Shown here in pieces: positions 7,794-17,675 of a stretch of 64,000 bases of DNA. Numbering within the stretch: position 1 is the first letter of the stretch; each line of letters starts with the position of its first letter. Under the pieces are notes generated by a model that saw only the letters and a list, made by a program, of their open reading frames with translations, searched no databases and had not been told where the DNA came from. A program made the position numbers and the translations under genes. The stretch comes from an uncultured Verrucomicrobiota bacterium (lineage in GTDB: Bacteria > Verrucomicrobiota > Verrucomicrobiia > Limisphaerales > UBA9464): positions 1 through 64,000 of the forward strand of contig CAIWAH010000379.1 in the NCBI GenBank assembly GCA_903910585.1. Direction: 5' to 3'.

Positions 7794-10700
7794 TTACTCC
7801 ATCGTGACCCGGACGAAGCGGGTCGGATGAGCGTCGTCCGGCGGGATGGTCACCGTCGGGGGCGTTTCCGAAAGAATCGTGAAACCGTGCGTCTTGACCC
7901 AGACCGGCTTGTCGAGACGGTCGGTCTGTTCGACGGTGATCTTCTTTCCGGGGATGCCGGGGAAATTCAGCACCAGCCCGGAGTTATCCACGCTGGGCCT
8001 GACCTTGGGGTCGACCAGCTTGATGCTGCCGAAATTGGTGGTGACCAGATAGTTGGCCAAGCGGTTTTCGGGATCGGAAATAACGGGGCTGACCAGATAG
8101 GTGCCGGCCGGGCTGGCCGCCGAAGCCTCGGTGATCCAGTCCACAGTGATCCGATCGTTGTTCTGCAAGCCGATTACCGTTCCGGTCGAAAGCCAATTCG
8201 TCGAGCCGACGGCATGGACTTGGTATTTTCCATTCAGCCTCAGTTGTCCGGGCGTGACCACGACATTGACCCAGTTGGTTGCGGTCCGGGCGGGCAATAG
8301 GCAGTCGTCCACCACTATTTCCAACCGAAAGGTGCCGGCTGCCGTGGGAGATCCCGAAATGCCGGAGGCATCAACTCGGCTGAAGCCGGAACGCAGAAAT
8401 GCCTCAGCACCCGCGATTTTCGCCAGTGAGCACGAGTTGGTGAACAAGGGCGTAAATGCGCGAGTCGCGTCGCGGCCGTAAGCAAGCTCAACGGAAGCCT
8501 CAGAGAGGGCGACCGGCGGGGGCAGCAGTTCGGGCCGCATGCGCCACAACGAGCCCCGACCGGCGGACAGCCATGATCCGTCCTCCAGTTCAAGCGGAGG
8601 GGTTACGGTATTGCCGTCAACGTAAAGTCCGGCAAGGACACCGGCCCCTGACCGGGCCATCCGGCGCATTTCACCGCTGACCGGATTCCACCGGAAAAAA
8701 GCGGTAGCATCGGAGGAACTTAACCCCACCAGCCAACCGTCCCGGGCGACGGTCAGGCCGCCGACGGGGACGATCCCGGGTTCATCCGTGGTCATGTTTG
8801 AAAAGACCACCTCAGCCTCGGCGCTGCCGGTCGGAATGGAACTCCGCCGAAGCCGCAGCATCTCGCAGGTCACGACATTGGTGGAGTTGAAGATTGGCGG
8901 TCGGCCGCGGAGAACATAGAGGTTTCCGTCCAAGGCCTCGACCAGACCGCCGACCAGGCGAAGGTCGCTGTTTCGGCGGGTGAGGCGAGCAAGGGTGCGA
9001 TAGCCGGCGCCTGCGATGCTGATGCGGAAAAGACCATCCGAATCATGCTGACCATCACCGGTGCCTTCCGTGAGGCCATAGAGAAACCCGTCACGGCCGA
9101 TGAGCAATTCCGGGCGGGGCTGCCACCGGTCCCCGAGTGTGGCGCCAAATTCGTGCAGCACGGTCAGCCGAGCCCTTTCGGGATCGAAGCGGAAGAGAGT
9201 GCCCAAATCTGCGGCCCCACCGCGAGGCGTCGTGCCAAAGAGCTGGCCGTCGCCGGCGACCATCAGGCCGCACCGCGGTCGGGCGGTCCCCTGATAGGTG
9301 CCGGGCAGGGTTGCCACGATTTCGAATGCGCCGGTGCCCGGATGAAGGCGGTATAGCTTGGGTGTGAAATCGTCGTGGCCACCCAGCTCGCTGGTTCCAT
9401 AGAGCCATCCATCGGCGCCGCGAACCAAAAAGCCCGAGGGACTCAGGACATCTCCTTCGCCGCCGGTAAAGGAGTGCAGGATGGCGTTGGTGGAACCGTC
9501 CTCTCTGGCGAGGAACACCGTGCCGGAATTCAGGATGCCCCCAAGCCAAGACACTCCGAAGAGGTTCCCTTTACCGTCACGTATGAGCGGGCCCGCGACC
9601 CGGTCGGCGTCCGCACCGGTCGCCCCGAGTCCGCGGATACGCCGAACGCCTGACAGACCTGGGCGGAATGAGATGATTCCGGAGCGGCTCGGGGAGAGCA
9701 GCAGACCGTCGTCGTTCTTGAGCCAGCGGCCGGCACCAGCTGACTGTGGAATGTCAGAATTCAGGCCGAGCACTTCCGCTTGGACGGTCGTTGCCGGGGT
9801 GGTGGGCAGGGGCACCCGGAAAACGCCCACGCTGGAACCCTGCTGATGCGGGCCACCTCCGACTGATCCATAGATATATCCGCCGTGCTCCACCGGGCGG
9901 CCGAACAGGGCGTCCAGCGGTCCGTTCGCCCCGCATTGCTCGACCCTGGGACCCCAGCACTCGAAAGAGTTTGGCGGGACGGCCACAATCTCAGGGCTTC
10001 CGTCGCCATGCACCCGATACAGAAGGTTGTAAAAGAAGTGACCTGCAGTGCCGTAGAGCAGGCCGTCGCTGCCCAGCATCAGCGCCGATCGGCTTTCGCT
10101 CGGATTCCGGCGGCAAAGATCACCTGAGAGCCGCGACCAAAGGGTGCAGTCCGACCCGTCAGGCCGACAGCGTGCAATTCCGCCACAACCGGTGTCACCC
10201 CCGGTCTGCCCGAGGATATACAGCCAGCCATTCTCTCCCTGAAGCACGCCGCGGTTGAAGTTTGCCAACCCGCTGGCGGCCAATGAATGGAAGACCGGAG
10301 CGGTGCCATCCGGTTGCAGCCGGTAAAATCCGTCCGCCGTGGTGACACAGAGCGTTGCATCCGCCAATTGGACGAGGTCGGACCACAGGGGTTTTGAAAG
10401 CCCGCCCAACTGGCGGAGGTTGGTCAGTTCGCCAGTGGACGGGTCATAGCGGAAAAGCATCGGTTGGGTCGTGCCCATAACCACAAACGTGAGCCCTTCA
10501 CGGGTCACGGTCACGGCGCTCGAAACCCACCCTGCGGTTGCCACGACGTCGGCGTGGGAAAGCCAGTTAGCTCCGTCAGCTCCGACACTGAAAAGCACGT
10601 TAGCATGTTTTCCGGTCCAGGAGGCATCCAGGTCGCTGACTGCCACTCCCCAGATCCGCCCGTCTGGCGCCAGGGCGATGGAGCTGACGCCTGCGTTGAA

Positions 10701-10934
10701 ATTCCGTTCCCCAGCGCCAAACCGCCGCAGAATTCCGGCCTGCAGGTCCACGGTGGCAGTCGTCGGCAGGGAAATGGTTCCGCCATTCAGCTTGGGTAAC
10801 CACTGAGGCGTTTTCGGCGCGCCAGGTTGGATGGATTGATTACTTCCGGAGCCAAATGTCCCCAGCAGAGGCCAGCACCAGAAGACCAGAAATAGGCTCC
10901 TAAGCGGGGAGCGCGGGCGACACTGTTTGAGCAT
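7794..10934 (-). CDS. Exported GloVer-repeat beta-propeller protein
   Basis: About 1,046 residues from ATG 10934 with an N-terminal signal ([20 protein letters not shown]). Most of the protein consists of repeated blade-like units with the signature G-x-LYG or LFGTT-x-GG, followed by a strand of the SGTVF or GTLFRFD type and then LHSF or LHEF. Examples are [17 protein letters not shown] and [20 protein letters not shown]. This matches choice-of-anchor tandem-repeat GloVer proteins. The last 200 residues form a separate beta-rich segment. It is likely exposed at the surface or in the periplasm. No enzymatic motif is visible, and the C-terminus has no clear sorting signal. Confidence 0.8.
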   Translation of the reverse strand: MLKQCRPRSPLRSLFLVFWCWPLLGTFGSGSNQSIQPGAPKTPQWLPKLNGGTISLPTTATVDLQAGILRRFGAGERNFNAGVSSIALAPDGRIWGVAVSDLDASWTGKHANVLFSVGADGANWLSHADVVATAGWVSSAVTVTREGLTFVVMGTTQPMLFRYDPSTGELTNLRQLGGLSKPLWSDLVQLADATLCVTTADGFYRLQPDGTAPVFHSLAASGLANFNRGVLQGENGWLYILGQTGGDTGCGGIARCRPDGSDCTLWSRLSGDLCRRNPSESRSALMLGSDGLLYGTAGHFFYNLLYRVHGDGSPEIVAVPPNSFECWGPRVEQCGANGPLDALFGRPVEHGGYIYGSVGGGPHQQGSSVGVFRVPLPTTPATTVQAEVLGLNSDIPQSAGAGRWLKNDDGLLLSPSRSGIISFRPGLSGVRRIRGLGATGADADRVAGPLIRDGKGNLFGVSWLGGILNSGTVFLAREDGSTNAILHSFTGGEGDVLSPSGFLVRGADGWLYGTSELGGHDDFTPKLYRLHPGTGAFEIVATLPGTYQGTARPRCGLMVAGDGQLFGTTPRGGAADLGTLFRFDPERARLTVLHEFGATLGDRWQPRPELLIGRDGFLYGLTEGTGDGQHDSDGLFRISIAGAGYRTLARLTRRNSDLRLVGGLVEALDGNLYVLRGRPPIFNSTNVVTCEMLRLRRSSIPTGSAEAEVVFSNMTTDEPGIVPVGGLTVARDGWLVGLSSSDATAFFRWNPVSGEMRRMARSGAGVLAGLYVDGNTVTPPLELEDGSWLSAGRGSLWRMRPELLPPPVALSEASVELAYGRDATRAFTPLFTNSCSLAKIAGAEAFLRSGFSRVDASGISGSPTAAGTFRLEIVVDDCLLPARTATNWVNVVVTPGQLRLNGKYQVHAVGSTNWLSTGTVIGLQNNDRITVDWITEASAASPAGTYLVSPVISDPENRLANYLVTTNFGSIKLVDPKVRPSVDNSGLVLNFPGIPGKKITVEQTDRLDKPVWVKTHGFTILSETPPTVTIPPDDAHPTRFVRVTME

Positions 10935-11055
10935 GGCTTGGTAGACTGTTGGCGGGAAACGTCGGTGAAGCAGATGCGCGCACGATCGTTGGTGCAAGCT
11001 GGATTCCTCATGCCAGTCCGGACGACAGGTCTGCCTATCCTTGCGGAGGTATCGC

Positions 11056-11199
11056 TGTAACCTCGCTCCACAGCCGCCTCAGGAAGTGGGTGCATGAACT
11101 CGGAACCGTCCGTGCCGAAATGTCCGCAGTGCGGCGTCGCCATCCCGGCCGACGCCCCGCAGGGATTCTGCCCGCGCTGTGTCCTCCCGGCCCGTAGGC
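11056..11199 (+). pseudogene. Truncated duplicate of the kinase 5' end (zinc ribbon only)
   Basis: An ATG at 11094 begins MNSEPSVPKCPQCG, then VAIPADAPQGFCPRCVL, nearly identical to the first 30 residues of the intact kinase at 11908. The upstream bases are also duplicated (GTAACCTCGC at 11056 and again at 11871). After about 11195 the similarity stops and the sequence passes into REP repeats and a decayed transposase. It is the broken remnant of a second copy of the kinase gene's 5' end; only the zinc ribbon with its four Cys survives. Confidence 0.7.
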
Positions 11200-11239
11200 T
11201 TCAGGGCGAGGTTCCGGCCGGGTCTGCAAGGTATGCGCT

Positions 11240-11263
11240 GGCCGGCAGGATGCCGGCGCTCCC
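11240..11263. repeat. REP (family B) copy
   Basis: GGCCGGCAGGATGCCGGCGC followed by TCCC, a short imperfect palindrome. The same sequence recurs at 11801-11823 and inverted at 11742-11767, surrounding the decayed transposase. Confidence 0.65.
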
Positions 11264-11306
11264 GGGCAAGAGGGCGGCGCTCCCAGGCAAAGGGTCGGTG
11301 CTGCCA

Positions 11307-11771
11307 GTGAGCAGCAGCGCCAGACGGAACTGCGCCGTCGGGTTGAGGAGCATCTCGATGCCGGACACGGTGAATGCTGGCTGCGGCGGCCGGCGGTGGC
11401 GACGCTCGTCGAAGGCGCGTTGCGTCATTTCGATGGGGAACGCTACCGGTTGCTCGCCTGGTGCGTGATGCCCAATCACGTCCACGCGTTGATTGAGACG
11501 CGGGATGGGTTCCCTTTGGCCGACGTGCTCCACTCGTGGAAATCGCTTCACGAGCAAGGAAGCGAACCGCCTGCTCGGGCGCACCGGCGAGTTCTGGCAG
11601 AGCGAGTATCTGGACCGCTACATGCGTGATGCCGGGCACTACGCGGCGGTCATCGCCTACATCGAAGAAAACCCAGTCAAGGCGGGGTTGGCCACGCTGA
11701 AGACTGACTGGCCGTGGAGCAGCGCCCGCTTCCGCCATCCTGGGAGCGCCGGCGTCCCGCCGGCCGGTTGA
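11307..11771 (+). pseudogene. Decayed RAYT transposase, frameshifted
   Basis: Two overlapping reading frames together encode most of a RAYT. The first frame reads through VEEHLDAGHGECWL and the intact metal-binding motif CVMPNHVHALIE up to HSWKS near 11545. There the sense continues in the next frame as FTSKEANRLLGRTGEFWQ, then YIEENPVKAGLATLKTDWPW. One extra base at about 11547-11549 explains the shift. The usual N-terminal third is missing, replaced by family B repeats, and the final codons plus stop again come from repeat sequence. It belongs to a different RAYT subgroup from the gene at 5454. Confidence 0.75.
11742..11767. repeat. REP (family B) copy, inverted
   Basis: GGGAGCGCCGGCGTCCCGCC followed by GGCCGG is the opposite orientation of the family B unit, overlapping the 3' end of the decayed transposase and just ahead of its stop codon. 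Confidence 0.6.
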
Positions 11772-11800
11772 CTTGGGCATGGGCGTCGCCGTGCGCCCAG

Positions 11801-11823
11801 GGCCGGCAGGATGCCGGCGCTCC
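11801..11823. repeat. REP (family B) copy
   Basis: GGCCGGCAGGATGCCGGCGC followed by TCC, identical over 23 bases to the copy at 11240-11262. It lies just upstream of the intact kinase's leader. Confidence 0.65.
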
Positions 11824-11907
11824 AAGGGGAAATCCGGTCGCCAACGGTCGCCTCCCCCCGACGTTTCCCTGTAACCTCGCCGCACAGCCTCCTCAGGAAG
11901 CGGGTGC

Positions 11908-14900
11908 ATGAACTCGGAACCGTCCGTCCCGAAATGTCCCCAATGTGGCGCCGCCATCCCGGCGGATGCGCCGCAGGGCCTTTGCCCGCGCTGCGTGCTC
12001 CTGGGGGCCGCCACCGTGGCCGATGCCGGCCGGCCGATGCCGCGCACCGAGCCGCCGTCGCCGGACGCCCTGCGGGCCGCCTTCCCGCACCTGGAGATTG
12101 TCGAGCTGATCGGCCGCGGCGGCATGGGTTACGTTTACAAGGCGCGGCAGGCGAAGCTGGACCGCACCGTCGCGCTCAAGCTGCTGCCGCTGGAATTGGG
12201 CGCCGATCCGCATTTCGCCGAACGCTTCCACCGCGAGGCCCGCGCGCTCGCCCGGCTGAACCACCCGGGCATCGTGGCGGTTTACGACTTCGGGGTGAGC
12301 GCGGGCTTCTGTTACCTGCTCATGGAGTTCGTGGACGGCGTGAACCTGCGTCAGGCGATGCAGGCCGGACGCTTCTCGCCGGCGGCGGCGCTTGGCGTGG
12401 TGCCCAAGATCTGCGAGGCGCTCCAGTTCGCCCACGAGCAGGGCGTCCTGCACCGCGACATCAAGCCGGAGAACATCCTGCTCGACGCCCACGGACGCGT
12501 GAAGATCGCCGACTTCGGCATCGCCAAGCTCGTGGGCGAGGACGCGCCGGACCTCACGCTCACGCTCAGCGGCGCGCGGCTGGGCACGCCGACCTACATG
12601 GCGCCGGAACAGATCGAACAGCCGTCCGCGGTGGATCACCGGGCGGACATCTATTCGCTGGGCGTCGTGTTCTACGAACTGCTGACGGGTGAACTGCCGC
12701 TGGGCCGGTTCGCCCCGCCGTCGGCGAAGGCCGCCCTCGACGCCCGCGTGGATGACATCGTGATGCGCGCCCTCGCCAAGGAACGGGAGCTGCGTCAGCA
12801 GTCCGCCGGCGACGTGAAGACGCAGGTGGAGACGGTGGCGCAGGCGCCCGCACCGGCAGCGTCCGCCGGACCCAATTCGCTCCGGGTGACTTCTGCCAAG
12901 CAGTGGATGCGGACCGCGGACGGCGAATACCGGTCCCCGCGGACGCTGTTCGGCCGGCCAGTGCTGCACATCGCCTTCGGCCGCGATCCGGCGACGGGAC
13001 GGCCGCGGGTCGCGCGGGGGATCATCGCCATTGGCAGCCGGGCCGTGGGCGCACTGGCCATCGGTGGTCAGGCCTGTGGCCTCGTGGCAATTGGCGGTCT
13101 CGCCTTGGGCGGGCTGGCGGTGGGCGGGTTGGGCGCGGGGGTGCTCGCGGTCGGCGGGCTGGCGGCCGGGGGAATCAGCGTGGGCGGGGTGAGTCTCGGC
13201 CTGCTGCTGGCGTTGGGCGGCCTCGCGATCGGCGGGAATGCCGCTGGAGGTCTGGCCATCGGCGAGGCGGCGGCGGGCGGGCTGGGATTGGGCAATGCCG
13301 TCTGGGACGCGCGGACGCAGCACCCCGATGCGGAGTGGCTGATGCGGCTGCTCCAGAGCCCGGGCCTGCGAATCATCCAATTCGCGGCGCTGCTTCTGGG
13401 TTCGCTGGTGCCCATCGGGGCGACCCTCTGGGCGCGCGGCGTCCTGGACTCGGGCCGCCGCCCCTTTGATTCCCGGTCACCCCGGCCACCGGTGCCGCCG
13501 GCGATGCGTCGGCTGGCGGGGTGGTTCTTCGCCGTTGGAGGACTGGCGTTCCTGCCCACCTTGGTTTCACTCGGCACGCCCGTGCGTAGCTTCAATTTGG
13601 GCAGCCTGCTCCTGCTGACCGGCTGGGCGCTGTGGTCGGCGAACGGCTGGGTCCGCCGGCTCGCGCTGCTTACGAACTGGGTGGGATTGTTCGCCAGCGT
13701 GATGGCGTGGGCGCTGGGCCTCGCCTGGCTGCTGCGGCGCGACGGCTTTCCCGGCTCCGGCATCGGGGTGCCGGGAGTGACGAACGATCCGGTTGCCACC
13801 ATGATCATCGGGCTGCTGCAGCTCGGTGCCTTCTTCGCCGGACTGGTGGTCCTCCAACGCACCGAAGTGCGGTCCGCGTGCGGTCTGCCCTCCTCTGGGG
13901 CCGGGGTCAGGCTGGCCGGTCGGGTGGCGATATGCCTCATGCTGGGCTTCGGGATTCTGCGGCTGCTGCGGTCCGGTTCCGTGGCGGTTGTGGACGACCG
14001 GGGACAGCCCGCGGCCATTCCCCAAATCCCTCCCGGCGGCGACCGGGCCTGGCTGCAGGTGAATTCGCCGGCGCAAACGCGGGTGCAGTTCACCGTGAAC
14101 TGCTGGAGCAACGGTGTGCCGCGGCCATTGTCCGAGGGCGCGTGGTCGCCCGGGGAACTCATCTTCGCCACCAACGTTCCCTTCCAGCAGTTCATCACCC
14201 GCGCGGTGCGTCCCGGCGGCGACGGCCAGACTTGGGACGTATCGGATTACGAGCCCGACGGCATAATGGGTGAACAGTGGACGGACTCCGGCATCCCGCT
14301 GACGGTGCCACTGCGGGCGGCCGCCCCTCACGGGACCGCGGTGCAGCTGAATCCCGGCGACCGCCTGCGGCGCTGGCTGTTCCTGCCGGAAGCCGAGGCG
14401 CAGCAGGTCGCGGCCGGCGGCCCCGGGCCGGCGAATCCGACCTGGGGCGTTTCGATGGATCTGAATTTGGCCATCGATTCGCCGTCCGCAGAGGCCCAGG
14501 AAGCGGAAATGGTATCGCGCCTGGAACTCCAGCTTCCCCAAGGACAGGCGACGGCCCTCCGAACTGTCGTTTGGATCAACGGCCGGTCCACGTCTCTGCC
14601 TGGTGCCGGCATGTCGCTGTTACCGGGATTGCTGAGTGAGCCCACCGTGCTCCATTGGCGCCTGCGCCGGCTGGATTCACCCTGTGACTGGGAACTGGTG
14701 GTCACCGGCGCACGAGACGAGAGGCTGCTGGGGCCCGTCCGCGTCAACTTGGGCACCAACGTGACCGCTCTCCAACCGTCAGCGGAGACACGGTTGAGTC
14801 CAACCGCCGGCACGTTCAACCGCTGGTGGCCGTTCTTGCCGTCCTTTGTGAAGGGGCATGGCGTCACCAGTCCGGATTCAACGTTCGGCTGGGGCATCAG

Positions 14901-14961
14901 CGTGGATGTCGGGCCGCAGGAAGCGATGACGGGCTCCGGTGCCGGGATCCCCAAGCCATGA
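11908..14961 (+). CDS. Zinc-ribbon membrane Ser/Thr protein kinase
   Basis: A 1,017-residue transmembrane kinase. The order is: a zinc ribbon with two CPxC pairs (residues 10-30); a complete Hanks-type kinase domain with GRGGMG (about 69-74), the ATP-binding Lys91, the catalytic HRDIKPEN (182-189), DFG (202-204) and MAPE (231-234); then an unusual Gly-rich hydrophobic stretch with repeated AIGG/LAVGG units (about 372-468); five or six membrane segments (about 490-690); and a 300-residue C-terminal domain outside the membrane. The RD kinase is expected to be active. Its stop overlaps the start of the ECF sigma gene (ATGA), so the two are translationally coupled. A truncated duplicate of its 5' end lies 0.8 kb upstream. 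Confidence 0.9.
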   Translation: MNSEPSVPKCPQCGAAIPADAPQGLCPRCVLLGAATVADAGRPMPRTEPPSPDALRAAFPHLEIVELIGRGGMGYVYKARQAKLDRTVALKLLPLELGADPHFAERFHREARALARLNHPGIVAVYDFGVSAGFCYLLMEFVDGVNLRQAMQAGRFSPAAALGVVPKICEALQFAHEQGVLHRDIKPENILLDAHGRVKIADFGIAKLVGEDAPDLTLTLSGARLGTPTYMAPEQIEQPSAVDHRADIYSLGVVFYELLTGELPLGRFAPPSAKAALDARVDDIVMRALAKERELRQQSAGDVKTQVETVAQAPAPAASAGPNSLRVTSAKQWMRTADGEYRSPRTLFGRPVLHIAFGRDPATGRPRVARGIIAIGSRAVGALAIGGQACGLVAIGGLALGGLAVGGLGAGVLAVGGLAAGGISVGGVSLGLLLALGGLAIGGNAAGGLAIGEAAAGGLGLGNAVWDARTQHPDAEWLMRLLQSPGLRIIQFAALLLGSLVPIGATLWARGVLDSGRRPFDSRSPRPPVPPAMRRLAGWFFAVGGLAFLPTLVSLGTPVRSFNLGSLLLLTGWALWSANGWVRRLALLTNWVGLFASVMAWALGLAWLLRRDGFPGSGIGVPGVTNDPVATMIIGLLQLGAFFAGLVVLQRTEVRSACGLPSSGAGVRLAGRVAICLMLGFGILRLLRSGSVAVVDDRGQPAAIPQIPPGGDRAWLQVNSPAQTRVQFTVNCWSNGVPRPLSEGAWSPGELIFATNVPFQQFITRAVRPGGDGQTWDVSDYEPDGIMGEQWTDSGIPLTVPLRAAAPHGTAVQLNPGDRLRRWLFLPEAEAQQVAAGGPGPANPTWGVSMDLNLAIDSPSAEAQEAEMVSRLELQLPQGQATALRTVVWINGRSTSLPGAGMSLLPGLLSEPTVLHWRLRRLDSPCDWELVVTGARDERLLGPVRVNLGTNVTALQPSAETRLSPTAGTFNRWWPFLPSFVKGHGVTSPDSTFGWGISVDVGPQEAMTGSGAGIPKP

Positions 14962-15674
14962 CCAGTGATGCCAACAGCTTCGCCCCCACCCGCTGGACGC
15001 TGGTCCTCGAAGCCCGGGGCGGTTCGCCGGCGGCGCAGGCGGCATTGAGCGAGCTGTGCGGGGCCTATTACCAACCCGTGTTCCGCTTCCTCCAGCGCGA
15101 GGGGCGGAGCGAGGACACGGCCCGCGAGCTGACCCAGGAATTCTTCGCCCGGCTGCTGGCGCGCGACGGCTTCGCCACGGCGGACCCGGCCCGGGGACGT
15201 TTCCGGTCGTTCCTGCTGGGCGCATTGAAGCACTTTCTCGGCGATCAGCACGTCCGCGAGCGGGCCGCCAAACGCGGTGGCGGGGCCATGCATGAACCGT
15301 TGCCGGAAGCCTCCGACACGTCGCCCGGCCGGGAACTTGCCGCGCCGGAACCGGCGTCTTCCGAGGCGTGGTTCGACCGCCAGTGGGCGCTGGCCATCAT
15401 GGACCGGGCGCTCGGCACCCTGGCGGCGGAGCAGGCCGCCGCGGGCAAGGCCGATCAGTTTGAACGGCTGAAACCGTGGCTGGTCGGCGCGGCTGCGGCG
15501 CAGGCGGATATAGCTGCCCAACTCGGCTGGAGCGAAGGCGCGCTCAAGGTGGCCGTGCACCGCCTGCGCCGGCGCTTCCGCGAACTGGTGCGCGCGGAGA
15601 TCGCCCAGACGGTGCCGGCCTTCGCCGAGGTGGATGCCGAGCTGCGGTATCTGGTCGAAGTCCTTTCCGCCTAG
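14958..15674 (+). CDS. ECF-type RNA polymerase sigma factor
   Basis: A 238-residue sigma factor. The region 2-like segment has YYQPVFRFLQREG then ARELTQEFFARLL, and the C-terminal helix-turn-helix reads AQLGWSEGALKVAVHRLRRR. It belongs to the large ECF group common in Planctomycetes and Verrucomicrobia that is often encoded beside Ser/Thr kinases, rather than beside a classic anti-sigma factor. The start codon overlaps the stop of the upstream kinase gene (ATGA, 14958-14961), so production is coupled and the kinase may control the sigma factor by phosphorylation. That regulatory link is inferred from the arrangement. Confidence 0.85.
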   Translation: MTSDANSFAPTRWTLVLEARGGSPAAQAALSELCGAYYQPVFRFLQREGRSEDTARELTQEFFARLLARDGFATADPARGRFRSFLLGALKHFLGDQHVRERAAKRGGGAMHEPLPEASDTSPGRELAAPEPASSEAWFDRQWALAIMDRALGTLAAEQAAAGKADQFERLKPWLVGAAAAQADIAAQLGWSEGALKVAVHRLRRRFRELVRAEIAQTVPAFAEVDAELRYLVEVLSA

Positions 15675-15799
15675 CCGCGGCGCGGGGTTCCATTCCGTTT
15701 GCGGCAGGGGGCGGTTCCGGCCGGTGGCGCCCCTCCGATTGAACGTTCCGCGTCGTCCGTTGCCAGAGCGCGCGGGCGACCGTAGCTTGCCCCGCTTTC

Positions 15800-17185
15800 A
15801 TGGAGTCCGTCCTCAACGTGATCTACACCGGCATCGCGGTGCTGGTGCTGTTTGGTGCCAGCATCTTCGTGCACGAATACGGCCATTTCTGGATGGCCCG
15901 GCGGCGCGGCATGAAGATCGACGGCTTCTCGATCGGCTTCGGCCCGAAGATCGTGAGCTGGCGCGACAAGCACGGCGTCGAGTGGGCCCTGCGCTGGATC
16001 CCCGCGGGCGGCTTCGTGAAACTGCCGCAAATGATCACGTCGGAGGCGATCGAGGGGAAGGCCGCCGCCGAGGTGCCGCCGATCTCACCGTTGACCAAGA
16101 TTCTCGTCGCGGTCGCCGGACCGCTGATGAACGTCGCCTTTGCCCTGCTCATTGCGTCGCTCGTCTGGGCGATCGGCCTGCCGGTGCCGGTCAATCCGTC
16201 CATCATCGGCCGGGTGCTGCCGGATTCCGTGGAGGGCAAGCTGGGGCTGAAGAGCGGGGACCGCATCGTCGCGGTCAACGGTCACCCGGTGAAGTCGTGG
16301 CAGGAGATCAACCTCGAGGTCGTCACCGCACTCACCAACGTCGTGCCGGTCACCGTCGCGCGGGACTCGGAACGGTTCACGGTCAGCATCCCGACCAAGA
16401 AGTCCGAGACGCTCGGGCTCAAGTATCTCGATCTCGAGCCGCAGGAACGGCCGATCGTCGGCATCGTCCAGCCGAACATGCCCGCCGCGGGCATCGGCCT
16501 GCAGACCGGCGACAAGATTCTGTCCTTTGACGGCATCTACGTGCTCAACCAGGAGCACCTCACCGAGATCGTGAACCGCGGCCAGGGCCGCGCCTGCGAG
16601 ATTGTGATCGAGCGCGGCGGCCAGACGCTCACCCTGAAGGTCACGCCCGTCTATGATCCGGAGACGAAGCGCGGCCGGATCGGCATCGGCTTTGCCGGCG
16701 GCCACTACGAACTCCAGCGGCCCGGCCCGACGCCCGCGGAGCAGATCAGCGGCGTGCTGCGGATGATGGGCAAGACCTTCTGGGCGCTGTTCCATCCGGC
16801 CCAGACCGGCGTGACCCCGAAGGACATGAGCGGTCCGGCGGGCATCCTCGGCAAGCTGGCGGTGGACGTGAACACCGACTTCCGCCTCGCGCTCGGCTTC
16901 ATGGTGATGCTGAACATCAACCTCGCGCTGCTGAACCTCCTGCCGCTGCCCGTGCTCGACGGCGGGCACATCACGATGGCGCTCTACGAAATCGTGATGC
17001 GCCGCCGGGTGAGCGTGCGGTTCCAGGAATGGGCGACGACGGCGTTCGCGGTGCTGCTGCTGTCGTTCATGGCCTACGTCTCGTTCTTCGACGTCCGGCG
17101 CCTGCCGCTGTTCCTGCAGCTCTTCAAGCAGACGCCGGTAATCGAGCAGTCCGGCAGCCAGCCAGCGACGCCGCCGGCGAAGTGA
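15800..17185 (+). CDS. rseP: Site-2 metalloprotease RseP
   Basis: A 461-residue intramembrane zinc protease. The first membrane helix carries the HExxH motif as VHEYGH (His25, Glu26, His29), two PDZ domains follow (about residues 120-300, with GLKSGDRIVAVNG and GLQTGDKILSFDG), and the C-terminal membrane helices contain the LDG motif in LPLPVLDGGH (Asp387). RseP-type enzymes complete regulated intramembrane proteolysis of anti-sigma factors and remnant signal peptides. The gene starts 125 bp after the ECF sigma gene on the same strand, though such genes more often sit near dxr and bam genes. Length is typical. Confidence 0.93.
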   Translation: MESVLNVIYTGIAVLVLFGASIFVHEYGHFWMARRRGMKIDGFSIGFGPKIVSWRDKHGVEWALRWIPAGGFVKLPQMITSEAIEGKAAAEVPPISPLTKILVAVAGPLMNVAFALLIASLVWAIGLPVPVNPSIIGRVLPDSVEGKLGLKSGDRIVAVNGHPVKSWQEINLEVVTALTNVVPVTVARDSERFTVSIPTKKSETLGLKYLDLEPQERPIVGIVQPNMPAAGIGLQTGDKILSFDGIYVLNQEHLTEIVNRGQGRACEIVIERGGQTLTLKVTPVYDPETKRGRIGIGFAGGHYELQRPGPTPAEQISGVLRMMGKTFWALFHPAQTGVTPKDMSGPAGILGKLAVDVNTDFRLALGFMVMLNINLALLNLLPLPVLDGGHITMALYEIVMRRRVSVRFQEWATTAFAVLLLSFMAYVSFFDVRRLPLFLQLFKQTPVIEQSGSQPATPPAK

Positions 17186-17234
17186 GCGAGTGGCGCCGGT
17201 TCCGGTCGTGTCCATCGCCAACGACAATCAGTCT

Positions 17235-17603
17235 GTGAGCACTGCGCCGCGAATTCTCGGGCTTGCAATGCTGCTGGTGCTCCTCGCCAGTGCGTGCACG
17301 CATCCGGCAAGTCCGGCGGGCAAACCCAACTCGTCTGGAGATCCGGAAATCGCTGGCCACACGTTCTCGGGTGCCCGGTTGAGCGAGGCGGAAGTCACTC
17401 GGCTCGCGCGGCAGTGTGCCAAGCGTGATGGCATTCGTCTGCGCGACTACAGGTCGCCCAAGGTCACCTTCAAAGTTCGGCGCGGGACACCGACTTGGGT
17501 GGTGAGTTTCGAGCGAGACGCAGAGTATCAGTATCCGGGCAGTTGCTTTGACGTGTTTGTCGACGATCAAACTGCCGAAGCGATTTTGGTGCGCTGCGAA
17601 TGA
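17235..17603 (+). CDS. Small lipoprotein of unknown function
   Basis: About 122 residues from a GTG at 17235; the frame is open to 17190, but the shorter start gives a normal signal peptide (ILGLAMLLVLLASAC, lipobox LASAC). The mature part has a weak repeat-free alpha/beta pattern with FKVRRGTPTWVVSFER and FDVFVDDQTAEAILVRCE, resembling PepSY-like or small periplasmic proteins, but no family is recognised. It lies 49 bp after rseP on the same strand and could be co-transcribed. Confidence 0.65.
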   Translation: MSTAPRILGLAMLLVLLASACTHPASPAGKPNSSGDPEIAGHTFSGARLSEAEVTRLARQCAKRDGIRLRDYRSPKVTFKVRRGTPTWVVSFERDAEYQYPGSCFDVFVDDQTAEAILVRCE

Positions 17604-17675
17604 ACGCTCCGAACCCGAACGCCGGAGTGAAATGTCGCACTAGCGTCACGGGCCAGGCCAACGGCCGGCGACAAG

